DNA of 64,000 nucleotides from SZAS-79 sp965279075 (GTDB lineage Bacteria > Pseudomonadota > Gammaproteobacteria > Burkholderiales > SG8-39): positions 87,503 to 151,502 of the forward strand of contig CBDIHI010000004.1 of the NCBI GenBank assembly GCA_965279075.1, in the 5' to 3' direction. Position 1 is the stretch's first letter. Each line of letters opens with the position of its first letter. The notes under the pieces were generated by a model that was not told the origin of the DNA, searched no databases, and saw only the letters and a program-made list of their open reading frames with translations. Both the position numbers and the translations under genes were made by a program. This document shows, piece after piece, positions 1 through 7,965 of the stretch.

Positions 1-1
1 T

Positions 2-820
2 ACGGAAGTGCAAGTTTCATTTGTGCTTGATGGTCGCTCTTCCGACGACAGAGCTCATGCCTTCGCCTCAAAGGATGGCTTGAAACTTCAAGGAATTAAA
101 GGACGGCGACCGCAGAAGGAAGTCGATATCGCGAAGGACTTTGGAGTTGCGGACTTATCCGAAAGTATTGAGCAAACTGACCAGGCTCAGCAAAGTGTTA
201 TTGATGCGGAGGAGAATGCAGAGAGAATTCGGCAGTCTCTCAGCGAGACGAGCGAGGGAGGGCGGCGAGATGCGGAGGAGAAAAGGCTAGTCGCCGCCGA
301 GCATAAGGTTGAGGAAGCCCGCTCTGCATTGCGTGAAATGACGCAGCGGTGGCTTTACTGCGCAGATCATCCGCCACTTTTGCGCCGCGCATTGACGGAA
401 ACCAAGACACGTCTCCTGCTTATTTCGCCCTGGATAAGAGACTCGGTGGTTGATATACCGTTTTGTGGCGCCTTGGAGGAACTCCTAAAGCAAGGCGTCG
501 ATGTTTACATCGGTTATGGCTTGGTTGATGGTGGACCAAAAGCGAGTAAGGAGAAACCGCCAATTACCTTTGCGGCAAAGGAGAGGTTAGAAAGTCTTCA
601 AAGTAAATATCCGAAATTTCGCCTAAAGCTATTGGGCGATACGCATGCAAAGATCTTGCTTTCAGACACTGCCTTTGCGATCTCAGGCAGTTTTAATTGG
701 CTCTCGTTTAAGGGAGATCCCAATAAAAAGTTTAGAGACGAGCAGGGATTTTTAGTTTCAAACCCCACTCTTGTTGAACAAAAATTTCAGGACCAAGTGA
801 AATTATTCTCGACATCGTAG
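2..820 (+). CDS. Phospholipase D-like domain protein, 5' end probably cut by the window
   Basis: The reading frame is open to the window edge (GTG at 8), so the start is uncertain. About residues 45-115 are rich in Glu, Gln, Arg and Ala and look like a coiled coil. The C-terminal half is a PLD-like domain with one HxK motif, HAKILLSD followed by SGSFNW, matching the family pattern H-x-K-x4-D-x6-G-S. Many PLD enzymes carry two such motifs; one copy suggests a dimeric Nuc/helicase-associated type or a missing N-terminal half. The substrate cannot be told from this. The gene is clearly AT-richer than everything after it and uses AT-ending codons, which suggests horizontal transfer. It runs toward the convergent dioxygenase gene. 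Confidence 0.7.
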   Translation, partial: TEVQVSFVLDGRSSDDRAHAFASKDGLKLQGIKGRRPQKEVDIAKDFGVADLSESIEQTDQAQQSVIDAEENAERIRQSLSETSEGGRRDAEEKRLVAAEHKVEEARSALREMTQRWLYCADHPPLLRRALTETKTRLLLISPWIRDSVVDIPFCGALEELLKQGVDVYIGYGLVDGGPKASKEKPPITFAAKERLESLQSKYPKFRLKLLGDTHAKILLSDTAFAISGSFNWLSFKGDPNKKFRDEQGFLVSNPTLVEQKFQDQVKLFSTS

Positions 821-854
821 TGGGCGCTCGCGAATTTCGATGGTGTGGGCCGGA

Positions 855-1634
855 TTACGCGAATACGTACGCGTCCATGGCCATCACGCCGCGATCGACG
901 CTGTCGTGTACGCGGACGACTTTGGCCCCATCGGCTGCACCCAGCGCCACGTACAGCGGCATCAGGTGGTCGTCGGTCGGGTGGGCACGGGCCGCGTGCG
1001 GCGCGCGCTTGCGGTAGTCGAGCAGGGCGTCGACGTCGCCGGCCTGCATTTTCTCGAGCATCCATGTGCGGAATTCATCCACATACGGCGCCGACCGACC
1101 GGGCGGGATGTCGTTGAAGAATTCGCGCAGGTTGTGCGTGATGCCGCCGGTGCCGAACACCAGCACGCCTTCGGCCGCCAGCGGCGCAAGCGCCTGCCCG
1201 ATGCGGAAATGGTGCTCCGGGCCCTTGCGAAACTGCGTGGACAACTGTGTCACCGGGATGTCCGCGAGCGGATACATCCTGCGCAGCGGGACCCATGCGC
1301 CGTGGTCAAGGCCACGGCTGGGATGGACGGCCGTGCGGATTCCCGACGCCTCGAGCAGCGAGATTGTGCGACACGCGAGTGAAGGCGCTCCCGGCGCGGG
1401 GTAGCGGATTTCATACAAGGGTTCCGGGAACCCGTAGAAATCATGGATCGTTTCGGGAGACTCAGCCGAGCTGACCATCGGCGATTCCGTGTCCCAATGG
1501 GGGGAGATCGCGAGCACCGCCTGCGGTCGCGGCAGGGTCTTGCCGAGTTCGTCCCAGGCGGTGCCGGCCGCACCCGCATCGAGTGCGTGCGTGGGGGCAC
1601 CGTGGGAGACGAATGTGACGGGCAGGCGGGGCAT
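855..1634 (-). CDS. Class III extradiol ring-cleavage dioxygenase (4,5-DOPA dioxygenase / YgiD family)
   Basis: This 259-residue protein opens with the family start MPRLPVTFVSHGAPT. It keeps the expected metal-site segments SHGAP, ISPHWDTE and GLDHGAWVPL plus a C-terminal HPTDDHLMPL. Members are cytoplasmic, non-heme iron or zinc LigB-type enzymes that open catechol rings; the E. coli relative acts on L-DOPA. The natural substrate here is unknown. It is the last gene of a three-gene minus-strand operon (DoxX, GST, dioxygenase), 21 bp after the GST gene, and divergent from a LysR regulator that probably controls it. Length is normal for the family. Confidence 0.88.
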   Translation of the reverse strand: MPRLPVTFVSHGAPTHALDAGAAGTAWDELGKTLPRPQAVLAISPHWDTESPMVSSAESPETIHDFYGFPEPLYEIRYPAPGAPSLACRTISLLEASGIRTAVHPSRGLDHGAWVPLRRMYPLADIPVTQLSTQFRKGPEHHFRIGQALAPLAAEGVLVFGTGGITHNLREFFNDIPPGRSAPYVDEFRTWMLEKMQAGDVDALLDYRKRAPHAARAHPTDDHLMPLYVALGAADGAKVVRVHDSVDRGVMAMDAYVFA

Positions 1635-1655
1635 CGCGGGTTCTCCTTTTCCTGC

Positions 1656-2264
1656 TTACTTCACGAGGCCTTCGGCCTTGAGGGTTTCCTGCACCTTCGG
1701 GCGCGCGGCGACGCGGCCCATGAAGGCCTGGATGTTCGGCCACTTGCCGAGGTCGAGCTTGAGCGGCGCGGCCCAGCCGAGCACCGTGAACAGGTAGGCG
1801 TCGGCCACCGTGAACTTGTCGCCCATGATGTACTGCTTGCCGGCGAGCGCCTTGTCGAGCGGGGTCAGCCGGCGATCGATCGTGCCGAGCTGCACTTCCT
1901 TCATCTCGGGCGTCATCTTCGGGTTGAAGAGCGCGCCGATCTGCTTGTGCACTTCGGTCGCGGCGAAGTTCACCGCTTCCATCTGGTGGTAGCGCTCCAT
2001 GCTGCCGGGCTTGGCCGCGAGGCCGGACTCCGGCTTCTGGTCGGCGAGGTACTGGATGATGACGCCGACTTCGGTCAGGACCTCGCCGCTGTCGAGCTGC
2101 AGGGCGGGCACGTAGCCTTTCGGGTTGATCGCCCAGTAGTCGCCGCCGTCGGCGGTCTTCTTGCCGGGAATGTCCACCTTGACGAGGTCGACCCTGAGGC
2201 CGGCCTCGGTGGCGACGATGTGGGGGGCCATCGAGCAGGCGCCGGGGGAGTAATAGAGTTTCAT
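1656..2264 (-). CDS. Glutathione S-transferase (GstA type)
   Basis: 202 residues, close to E. coli GstA (201). The start MKLYYSPGACSMAPHI matches the thioredoxin-like N-terminal domain, whose Cys-10 (GACS) is the usual beta-class GST active-site position. A helical C-terminal domain follows with KFTVADAYLF, the N-capping-box region of GSTs. The ATG overlaps the DoxX stop codon in an ATGA arrangement, which implies translational coupling and fixes the start; a longer reading frame upstream is only open sequence. The cytoplasmic enzyme would conjugate glutathione to electrophiles. Being next to an extradiol dioxygenase suggests a role with aromatic or reactive substrates, which is inference. 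Confidence 0.9.
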   Translation of the reverse strand: MKLYYSPGACSMAPHIVATEAGLRVDLVKVDIPGKKTADGGDYWAINPKGYVPALQLDSGEVLTEVGVIIQYLADQKPESGLAAKPGSMERYHQMEAVNFAATEVHKQIGALFNPKMTPEMKEVQLGTIDRRLTPLDKALAGKQYIMGDKFTVADAYLFTVLGWAAPLKLDLGKWPNIQAFMGRVAARPKVQETLKAEGLVK

Positions 2265-2689
2265 GCGTAGTGCCCTTTGGTGTGGGTGGTCGTGAAGAGG
2301 GTGTTGCCGAGGGCGAACCTGCCGTCGCCGAGCAGCGCCTGGACGATCGCGGCCGCTGCGAGGAACGCAGGATACTCCCAGCCGCCGTTGGGCGAAGTGA
2401 ACAGCCAGCCGTTGCCGGCATGTGCCCACAGTGCCCCGAGCAGCACCGGCACGAGTGCCGCGGCCACGTAGCGTGTGCCGATGCCGGCGAGGATCAGCGC
2501 GCCGCCTATGAGCTCGGCGGCGAACGTCGCGTAGGCGAGGGGCCCGGGCAGCCCGAGGGATTCGAAGAACTTCGCGGTGCCGGGCAGCGTGAACACGACG
2601 TACTTGAGCAGCGCGTGGGCGATGAACATCATGCCCAGCGAGACCCTCAGGACGAACGCCGCGTACGGCGCGGTTTTCTGGTCGATCAT
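2261..2689 (-). CDS. DoxX family membrane protein
   Basis: 142 residues with four predicted membrane helices: around FVLRVSLGMMFIAHALLK, the segment after SLGLPG, the ILAGIGTRY region and the C-terminal helix. This is the usual DoxX/DoxD layout. The ATG at 2687-2689 has an AAGGAG ribosome site at good distance, so the 32 extra upstream residues of open frame were not used. It is the first gene of the DoxX-GST-dioxygenase operon, facing the LysR gene across about 110 bp of AT-rich DNA. DoxX-family proteins are linked to quinone or thiol redox work in membranes; the exact role here is unknown. Confidence 0.85.
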   Translation of the reverse strand: MIDQKTAPYAAFVLRVSLGMMFIAHALLKYVVFTLPGTAKFFESLGLPGPLAYATFAAELIGGALILAGIGTRYVAAALVPVLLGALWAHAGNGWLFTSPNGGWEYPAFLAAAAIVQALLGDGRFALGNTLFTTTHTKGHYA

Positions 2690-2773
2690 TTTCAGGCTCC
2701 TTTTGAATTGGATTGGTGACGGCCCGAATCTTGTTTGATTTAAGAAGGGGGATAAATAGTGATTCCTTAAATT

Positions 2774-2798
2774 AATTGTCCCCAAATATGGGATAATT
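2774..2798. promoter_or_regulatory. Candidate LysR operator, 25-bp imperfect palindrome
   Basis: Two 9-base arms (aattgtccc and gggataatt) with one mismatch flank a 7-base centre, in an AT-rich spacer between the divergent LysR and DoxX genes. The palindrome ends four bases before the LysR ATG. That fits autoregulation by the LysR protein and control of the DoxX operon, but binding is inferred. Confidence 0.55.
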
Positions 2799-2802
2799 TG
2801 GC

Positions 2803-3690
2803 ATGGATCGCTTTGCCGCCATGTCTGTTTTCTCGAAGGTCGTGGAACTGGGCAGCTTCGCGCGCGCCGCGGACCGGCTGGAGCTCTCTACCTCCGCGGT
2901 CTCCCGCCACGTCGCGGACCTGGAATCCCACCTGCAGACGCGCCTGCTCAACCGCACCACCCGCAAGCTCTCGCTGACCGAGAGCGGGCACGCGTTCTAC
3001 GAGCGCTGCGTGCAGGTGCTGGCCGACCTCGACGAGGCCGAGCAGGCTGCGGCGCAGACTTCGCTCGTCCCGCGCGGGACGATCAAGCTGACCTGCGGTT
3101 TCTCGTTCGGCCTGCTGCATCTCGCGTCCGCGGTGGCCGAGTACCTCGCCCGCTACCCGGAGGTGAAGTTCGACGTGTCGCTCTCGGACCGGGTCGTGGA
3201 TCTCGTGGAGGAGGGCTTCGACCTCGGCGTGCGCATCGGGTCGCTCGGCCCGGCCAACCTGATCGCAAGGAAGCTCGGCGAAACCCGCTTGATCGCTTGC
3301 GCTTCCCGCGCCTACCTGAAGAAGCACGGCACGCCGCAGACGCCGGAGGACCTCGCGCACCACAACTGCGTGACCTACGCCTACGTTCCCGACAGTACGC
3401 TGTGGAGGTTCCGCGACCAGGCCGGGGGCGAGCGGCCGGTGACGGTGTCCGGCAACGTCCACGCCAACAATGGCGACCTGCTCACGCAGGCTGCGGTGAG
3501 CGGCGTCGGCATCGTGTTCGAGCCCGAGTTCATCGTCGGCGAGGCGCTTGCGGCGAAGAAGCTGGTGCGCCTGCTCGAAGCCTACGAGCCCGCGCCGCTG
3601 GGCATATACGCGGTATATGCCAGCCGCAAGCACTTGTCCGCAAAGGTAAGATCGTTCGTGGACTTCCTCGCCGAGCGGTTCCCGGACTAG
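2803..3690 (+). CDS. LysR family transcriptional regulator
   Basis: 295 residues. The N-terminal winged helix-turn-helix spans about residues 1-60 (FARAADRLELSTSAVSRHV is the recognition region), followed by the linker helix and a periplasmic-binding-like effector domain. The sequence MDRFAAMSVFSKVVELGSF is typical of the AaeR/DmlR-like LysR group. It lies divergent from the DoxX-GST-dioxygenase operon, the classic layout for a LysR regulator and its target, and the palindrome just upstream of its start is the likely binding site. The inducer is unknown; the target genes suggest an aromatic or electrophilic compound. Confidence 0.9.
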   Translation: MDRFAAMSVFSKVVELGSFARAADRLELSTSAVSRHVADLESHLQTRLLNRTTRKLSLTESGHAFYERCVQVLADLDEAEQAAAQTSLVPRGTIKLTCGFSFGLLHLASAVAEYLARYPEVKFDVSLSDRVVDLVEEGFDLGVRIGSLGPANLIARKLGETRLIACASRAYLKKHGTPQTPEDLAHHNCVTYAYVPDSTLWRFRDQAGGERPVTVSGNVHANNGDLLTQAAVSGVGIVFEPEFIVGEALAAKKLVRLLEAYEPAPLGIYAVYASRKHLSAKVRSFVDFLAERFPD

Positions 3691-3699
3691 GCGGCCGGC

Positions 3700-3918
3700 C
3701 TACTTCACCCGGCCCGCGAACATCAGGAACGCGCCGAGCGCAATGGCCGCGCCGCTGAGCACGACGGGGATCGCGACAGATTCCTTTTCCTGCACCTTGA
3801 GTTCGATCGAGCCGAGCTTGACGGCCGTCGTGTCCTTTGTGTAGCTGAACCCGCCGTACATCAGCCCCAGGGCGCCGGCGACGATCAACAGGATCCCGAA
3901 GATCTGGGTGGTTTTCAT
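3700..3918 (-). CDS. Small two-helix membrane protein (DUF3185-like)
   Basis: 72 residues. Two hydrophobic segments (IFGILLIVAGALGLMYGG and PVVLSGAAIALGAFLMF) flank a polar middle containing DTTAVKLGSIELKVQEKE. This layout matches small DUF3185-type proteins. The ATG at 3916-3918 is preceded by a ggagggac ribosome site, so the longer upstream frame was dropped. It converges with the LysR gene only 9 bp away and follows the Bug receptor gene on the same strand. Function is not known. Confidence 0.7.
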   Translation of the reverse strand: MKTTQIFGILLIVAGALGLMYGGFSYTKDTTAVKLGSIELKVQEKESVAIPVVLSGAAIALGAFLMFAGRVK

Positions 3919-4029
3919 GGTAGTCCCTCCAATGGGCTCCCGCGAAGGGCGAGGCCTGGATTGGAGGGTAGGTCGCAGCAGCCTCATGGTCTGTGCGAAA
4001 ACGCGCACAGGCCCGCGAGTTTCGTGCTT

Positions 4030-4992
4030 TCAGTCGGCCTTGATGCCGGCCTTCTGCACCACGTCGCTCCAGCGCGCCTGCTCCTGCCGGATGAAAGCGA
4101 CGAACTCGGCGGGCGTGGATCCGACCGCAATGGCCGCGTCCTGCGAGAAGCGGTCCTGCACGGACTGGGTCTTCGTCGCCCTGGCCGCCTCGTCCGCGAG
4201 GCGCTTCACGACCGCGTCCGGCGTCTTCGCCGGGACCATCAGCCCGTACCACTGCGAGGTCTCGAAGCCGGCATAGCCCTGCTCCGCTACCGTCGGGACG
4301 TCGGGGAGCAGCGGAATGCGCTGCGTGGTGCCGATCGCGATGCCGCGGAGCTTGCCGGCTTTCACGTGCGCGAGCAGCGGCGGCACGCCCGCGGCCGATG
4401 CGTCCGTGCGCCCGGCGAGGAGGTCGGTCAGTTGCGGGCCGGTCCCTTTGTAGGGCACGTGCACGAGGTCCATCTTGGTCACGAGCTTGAGGTATTCCAT
4501 CGCGAGGTGGCCCGCGCTGCTGTTGCCCGCCGAGCCGTAGGTGAGGATGCCGGGCTTCGCCTGGGCCAGTTTCACGAACTCGCGCAGGTCCTTCGCCGGC
4601 ACGCCCGCGTTGACCACGTACAGGCTCGGCACCTTGGCCAGCAGCGACACCGGGATGAAGTCGGCGAGGTCGTAGGCGAGCTTCCTGGTCACGTACGGGT
4701 TGACGGCGATCGAACCTATATGGCCCAGAACCAGCGTGTAGCCGTCGGGATCGGCCTTGGCCACCTCCTGCATCGCCACTGCGCTCGCGCCACCGGGCTT
4801 GTTCTCTATGAATACCGACTGTCCCATGCTCTTCGACATCTCGAAAGCGATGGCGCGCGAGACGATCTCGGAGCTGCCGCCGGGCGCGAACGGGACGACG
4901 AGGCGGATCGCCTTCGAGGGATACTGGGCGTGGGCCGCCAGGCCGCAGGCCGCAAGCAGGGCGGTGCCCAGGGCGATGATCGAATTGCGCAT
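4030..4992 (-). CDS. Bug/TctC family periplasmic substrate-binding protein
   Basis: 320 residues with a Sec signal peptide (about 1-22, ending HAQ) and the family hallmarks YPSKAIRLVVPFAPGG, ADPDGYTLVLG and LVHVPYKGTGP. Bug proteins are extracytoplasmic solute receptors that bind carboxylates or amides, usually for tripartite tricarboxylate transporters. No TctA or TctB gene is nearby. It lies 9 bp downstream of the SDR gene and is probably co-transcribed with it. The ligand cannot be told from sequence. Confidence 0.92.
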   Translation of the reverse strand: MRNSIIALGTALLAACGLAAHAQYPSKAIRLVVPFAPGGSSEIVSRAIAFEMSKSMGQSVFIENKPGGASAVAMQEVAKADPDGYTLVLGHIGSIAVNPYVTRKLAYDLADFIPVSLLAKVPSLYVVNAGVPAKDLREFVKLAQAKPGILTYGSAGNSSAGHLAMEYLKLVTKMDLVHVPYKGTGPQLTDLLAGRTDASAAGVPPLLAHVKAGKLRGIAIGTTQRIPLLPDVPTVAEQGYAGFETSQWYGLMVPAKTPDAVVKRLADEAARATKTQSVQDRFSQDAAIAVGSTPAEFVAFIRQEQARWSDVVQKAGIKAD

Positions 4993-5001
4993 GTGTTCCT
5001 C

Positions 5002-5754
5002 CTAGAACTGGTAGCGGCGCAGGCCGCCGTCGACGGGGATCACCGTCCCCGTAATGTAGCGCCCGCGCGGCGAGGCAAGGAAGCAGACCAGGTTGGCGAT
5101 GTCCTCGGGCTGGCCGTACTCGCCGACCGGGATCTCGTGCTCGGATTGCCACTTGCGGTACTCGGGCGTGTAGTTGCGCAGGATCTGCTCGCTGATGATC
5201 CGCCCCGGCGGGATGCAGTTCACGGTGATGCCGTGCTTGCCGACTTCGCGCGACAGGCCCTTCGCCCACGAATGCATCGCCGCCTTGGCGCAGAACGCGC
5301 CGTTGATGCCTTCGGGTTCGCTCTTGCCCGTGATGTTGACGATGCGGCCCCAGTTGGCCTTCATCATCCGGTCGAGCAGCTTGTGGGTGAGCTGGCGCTG
5401 GCGGGTGAAGTTCAGCGTCAGCGCCTCGTTCCATTGCTCTTCCGCCGTATCCAGCGCGAACTTTCGGCTGCCGCCCGCGTTATTGACGAGGATGTCGACC
5501 GAGCCCAGCCCGGCGAGGGCCTCGCCCGAGATCGCGGCCGGCGCATCGTCGCGCATGAAGTCGCACTCGATCACGACGGGCTGCGCGCCTCCGGCGGATA
5601 CGATCTCCTTCGCGACTTCGTCCAGCAGGTTGCGGCGGCGCGCGGCGATGGCGACCCTCACGCCCTCCGCGGCGAGCGCGAGAGCGATGCCGCGGCCGAT
5701 GCCGGTGCTGGCGCCCGTGACGAGCGCGGTCTTGCCCTTGATGCCCAGGTCCAT
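5002..5754 (-). CDS. Short-chain dehydrogenase/reductase family protein with non-canonical catalytic site
   Basis: 250 residues with an SDR Rossmann fold: TGASTGIG at 13-20 for NAD(P) binding, NNAG at 91-94 and Lys157 in the active-site helix. The residue four before Lys157, normally the catalytic Tyr, is Ala153 (next to Phe154), and the usual Ser position in NITGK is also not Ser. Either the protein uses another mechanism or it is not a classical reductase. The ATG at 5752-5754 was chosen because the protein starts MDLGIKGKTALVTG there and a purine-rich site (ggaggggg) precedes it. First gene of a pair with the Bug receptor and divergent from another Bug gene. Confidence 0.85.
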   Translation of the reverse strand: MDLGIKGKTALVTGASTGIGRGIALALAAEGVRVAIAARRRNLLDEVAKEIVSAGGAQPVVIECDFMRDDAPAAISGEALAGLGSVDILVNNAGGSRKFALDTAEEQWNEALTLNFTRQRQLTHKLLDRMMKANWGRIVNITGKSEPEGINGAFCAKAAMHSWAKGLSREVGKHGITVNCIPPGRIISEQILRNYTPEYRKWQSEHEIPVGEYGQPEDIANLVCFLASPRGRYITGTVIPVDGGLRRYQF

Positions 5755-5843
5755 GTTTTCTCCCCCTCCGAGGGGCGGAGTGTACAGCGGGAGGTCGCCG
5801 CCCCTCGACACGGGTACCATTCGCCCCGGAGGCACGCCCGACA

Positions 5844-6818
5844 ATGCCGGCAAGATTTCTGTTGGTCCTCGCAGGAGCCTGTATTGCCTACGGCAGTACG
5901 GTGTCCGCGCAGACGGCCGGCTACCCATCCCGGCCGATCCGCTTCATCGTCGGCTTCCCGCCGGGCGGCAGCACGGATGTGGCCGCGCGCCTGATCGCGC
6001 CCCGCCTCGCGGAACGCCTTGGCCAGCCCGTGCAGCTCGAGGCCCGCGCCGGGGCCGGCGGTACGATCGGTGTGGATGCGATCGCCAAGGCAGCGCCCGA
6101 CGGGTATACGATCGGATTCGGCGTATCCGGCGCGCTTGCCGTGCAGGCGGCCTTGCAGCCGGGCCTGTCGTACGATCCGGTCAAGGACATCGCTCCCATC
6201 ACGCTGGTCGTCATCAATCCGCTGGTGCTCGTTGCGAACCTCGACGCCCCCGCGGCCTCGGTCCGCGAACTGATCACCTACGTGAAACCGCGGCCGGGCC
6301 GGATCGCATTCGGCACCGGGGGAAGCGGCACGGCGATGCACCTGGCGGGGGCCATGCTGAACCTGATGGCGGATATGGAACTGGTCCATGTCCTCTACAA
6401 GGGCAACGGCGCGGCGGTCGCGGGATTGCTCGGCGGCCAGGTGCCGTTCGCGATCGTCGACCTTACAAGCGCGCACGGCTTCATCCGGGCCGGACGCATC
6501 CGCGCCCTTGGCGTCACGGGCACGAGGCGCAGCCCGCTCGCGCCGGGGATTCCCACGATCGGCGAGGCCGGGGTACCGGGGTTCGACGTGACGAGCTGGT
6601 TTGGCGTCATCGCGCCGGGAGGCACGCCGGCCGACATCGTCGCACTTCTGAATGCGGAGCTGGTCGCATCGATCGACAGCCCGGATGTGCGCGAGAAACT
6701 CGCGGCCGTGGGCCTCGAACCCGCCGCAGGGTCGTCCGACGAATTCGGCGCGCTTGTCCGCAGCGAGATCCGCAAGTATTCGAAGCTCATCAAATCCTCT
6801 GGAATACGAATCGAGTGA
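5844..6818 (+). CDS. Bug/TctC family periplasmic substrate-binding protein
   Basis: 324 residues. A signal peptide (about 1-24, ending VSAQ) precedes YPSRPIRFIVGFPPGGSTD, then APDGYTIGFG and ELVHVLYKGNG, the normal Bug landmarks. It starts 89 bp from the divergent SDR gene. Its stop is only 4 bp before the outer-membrane phospholipase gene, so the two are probably one transcript, an unusual pairing. No transporter membrane subunits are nearby and the ligand is unknown. Confidence 0.92.
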   Translation: MPARFLLVLAGACIAYGSTVSAQTAGYPSRPIRFIVGFPPGGSTDVAARLIAPRLAERLGQPVQLEARAGAGGTIGVDAIAKAAPDGYTIGFGVSGALAVQAALQPGLSYDPVKDIAPITLVVINPLVLVANLDAPAASVRELITYVKPRPGRIAFGTGGSGTAMHLAGAMLNLMADMELVHVLYKGNGAAVAGLLGGQVPFAIVDLTSAHGFIRAGRIRALGVTGTRRSPLAPGIPTIGEAGVPGFDVTSWFGVIAPGGTPADIVALLNAELVASIDSPDVREKLAAVGLEPAAGSSDEFGALVRSEIRKYSKLIKSSGIRIE

Positions 6819-6822
6819 ATTC

Positions 6823-7965
6823 ATGAAACGCATGCTCCTGACCCTGGCTTTCCTCTTCCCGACTTGCGCCGTTGCGGCCGACTGGGTTCTCGCCGCCGAC
6901 CGGGTGGAAGTGCGCGCCGGGTCCACGGTGGCCGTCGATGTCCTGTATGCCGGGACCGGCAGCGTCGCATTCCCGGAGACGCTTTCCGCGAGGGCGCGCA
7001 CCTCCGCGCGCGCCTGGGCGCTGGACCTGCGCGCGAGCGGACCCGCGCAAGGCATGCGGCGGCGTTACTCGGCCATCCTCCCGGCCGGCGCAACCGGTCC
7101 GGTGACGCTGGACCTGGTGACGCACGCGTCGAGCAAGCTGGTCTTCGTCGCCCGCGAAGGCGTGGACCCGGTCGTGCAGCTGGTGGAACCCCGCCCGGTG
7201 CCAGCGCCAGCGCCAGCGCAGGGCGGTGAGGCAGTGCAGGCGCCCCAGCAGTTGCTGGAGCCCGTGCTCTCGGCGCACGAGCCCATGTATTTCCTCGTCG
7301 GCACGCGCCAGGGCACCAGCGCGCGCTACCAGATCTCGTTCAAGTACCGCCTCTTCGACGACGATTCGGGCTGGGGGAAGGACCGGCAGTGGCTGACCGG
7401 TTTCTATTTCGCCTATACGCAGAGTTCGCTGTGGGACCTGTCCAGCCAGTCCAAGCCTTTCCGCGATACGAGCTACCGGCCGTCGGCGTTCTGGCAGTGG
7501 CAGCGTACGGACGACAAGACCTGGGTCGACGCCGCGCGTGTGGGCCTGGAGCATGAATCCAACGGCAAGGAAGGCGCCCGCTCGCGCTCCATGAATACCG
7601 CGTTCGTGCAGCCGGTCTGGCGCTGGTCGCTGGCGGACGAGCGGGTGGCGGCCTTCGAGCCGAAGTTCATCGCCTACCTCGAGAAGGGCGAGAACCCGGA
7701 CATCCAGAAATACCGCGGCTACGCGGATTGGCGGCTGAGGTTCGGGCGGGAGGACGGGCTGGTGCTGGCTTCGACCGTGCGCACCGGGACCAGCGGCCGC
7801 GGCAGCGTGCAGGTCGACGCCTCGTATCCGTCGCGCGATGAATTGTTCGGGCGCATCGGCGGGTACTGGCACGTGCAGTATTTCAACGGCTACGGCGAGG
7901 ACATCCTCGGCTACAACCAGAAGCGCGACGCGCAGATCCGCATCGGGGTCTCGATCGTGCGCTAG
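6823..7965 (+). CDS. pldA: Outer membrane phospholipase A (OMPLA family)
   Basis: 380 residues with a signal peptide (ends AVAADW). An N-terminal region of about 115 residues and a short Pro-Ala linker come before the beta-barrel. The barrel carries the OMPLA catalytic motif HESNG with His244 and Ser246; alternating hydrophobic strands and the family segment FYFAYTQSSLWD are visible. Calcium-dependent OMPLA hydrolyses glycerophospholipids in the outer membrane when dimerised. The protein is longer than E. coli PldA (289 residues) because of the N-terminal region. It follows a Bug receptor by 4 bp. Its stop codon shares the ctag at 7962-7965 with the stop of the convergent Bug gene. Confidence 0.9.
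   Translation: MKRMLLTLAFLFPTCAVAADWVLAADRVEVRAGSTVAVDVLYAGTGSVAFPETLSARARTSARAWALDLRASGPAQGMRRRYSAILPAGATGPVTLDLVTHASSKLVFVAREGVDPVVQLVEPRPVPAPAPAQGGEAVQAPQQLLEPVLSAHEPMYFLVGTRQGTSARYQISFKYRLFDDDSGWGKDRQWLTGFYFAYTQSSLWDLSSQSKPFRDTSYRPSAFWQWQRTDDKTWVDAARVGLEHESNGKEGARSRSMNTAFVQPVWRWSLADERVAAFEPKFIAYLEKGENPDIQKYRGYADWRLRFGREDGLVLASTVRTGTSGRGSVQVDASYPSRDELFGRIGGYWHVQYFNGYGEDILGYNQKRDAQIRIGVSIVR

Noticed and set aside
3530..5434. A 634-residue open frame on the minus strand, antisense or out of frame to the LysR, Bug and SDR genes
   Set aside because: It is rich in Arg, Pro and Gly with no domain likeness and overlaps three well-supported genes; a GC-rich shadow frame.
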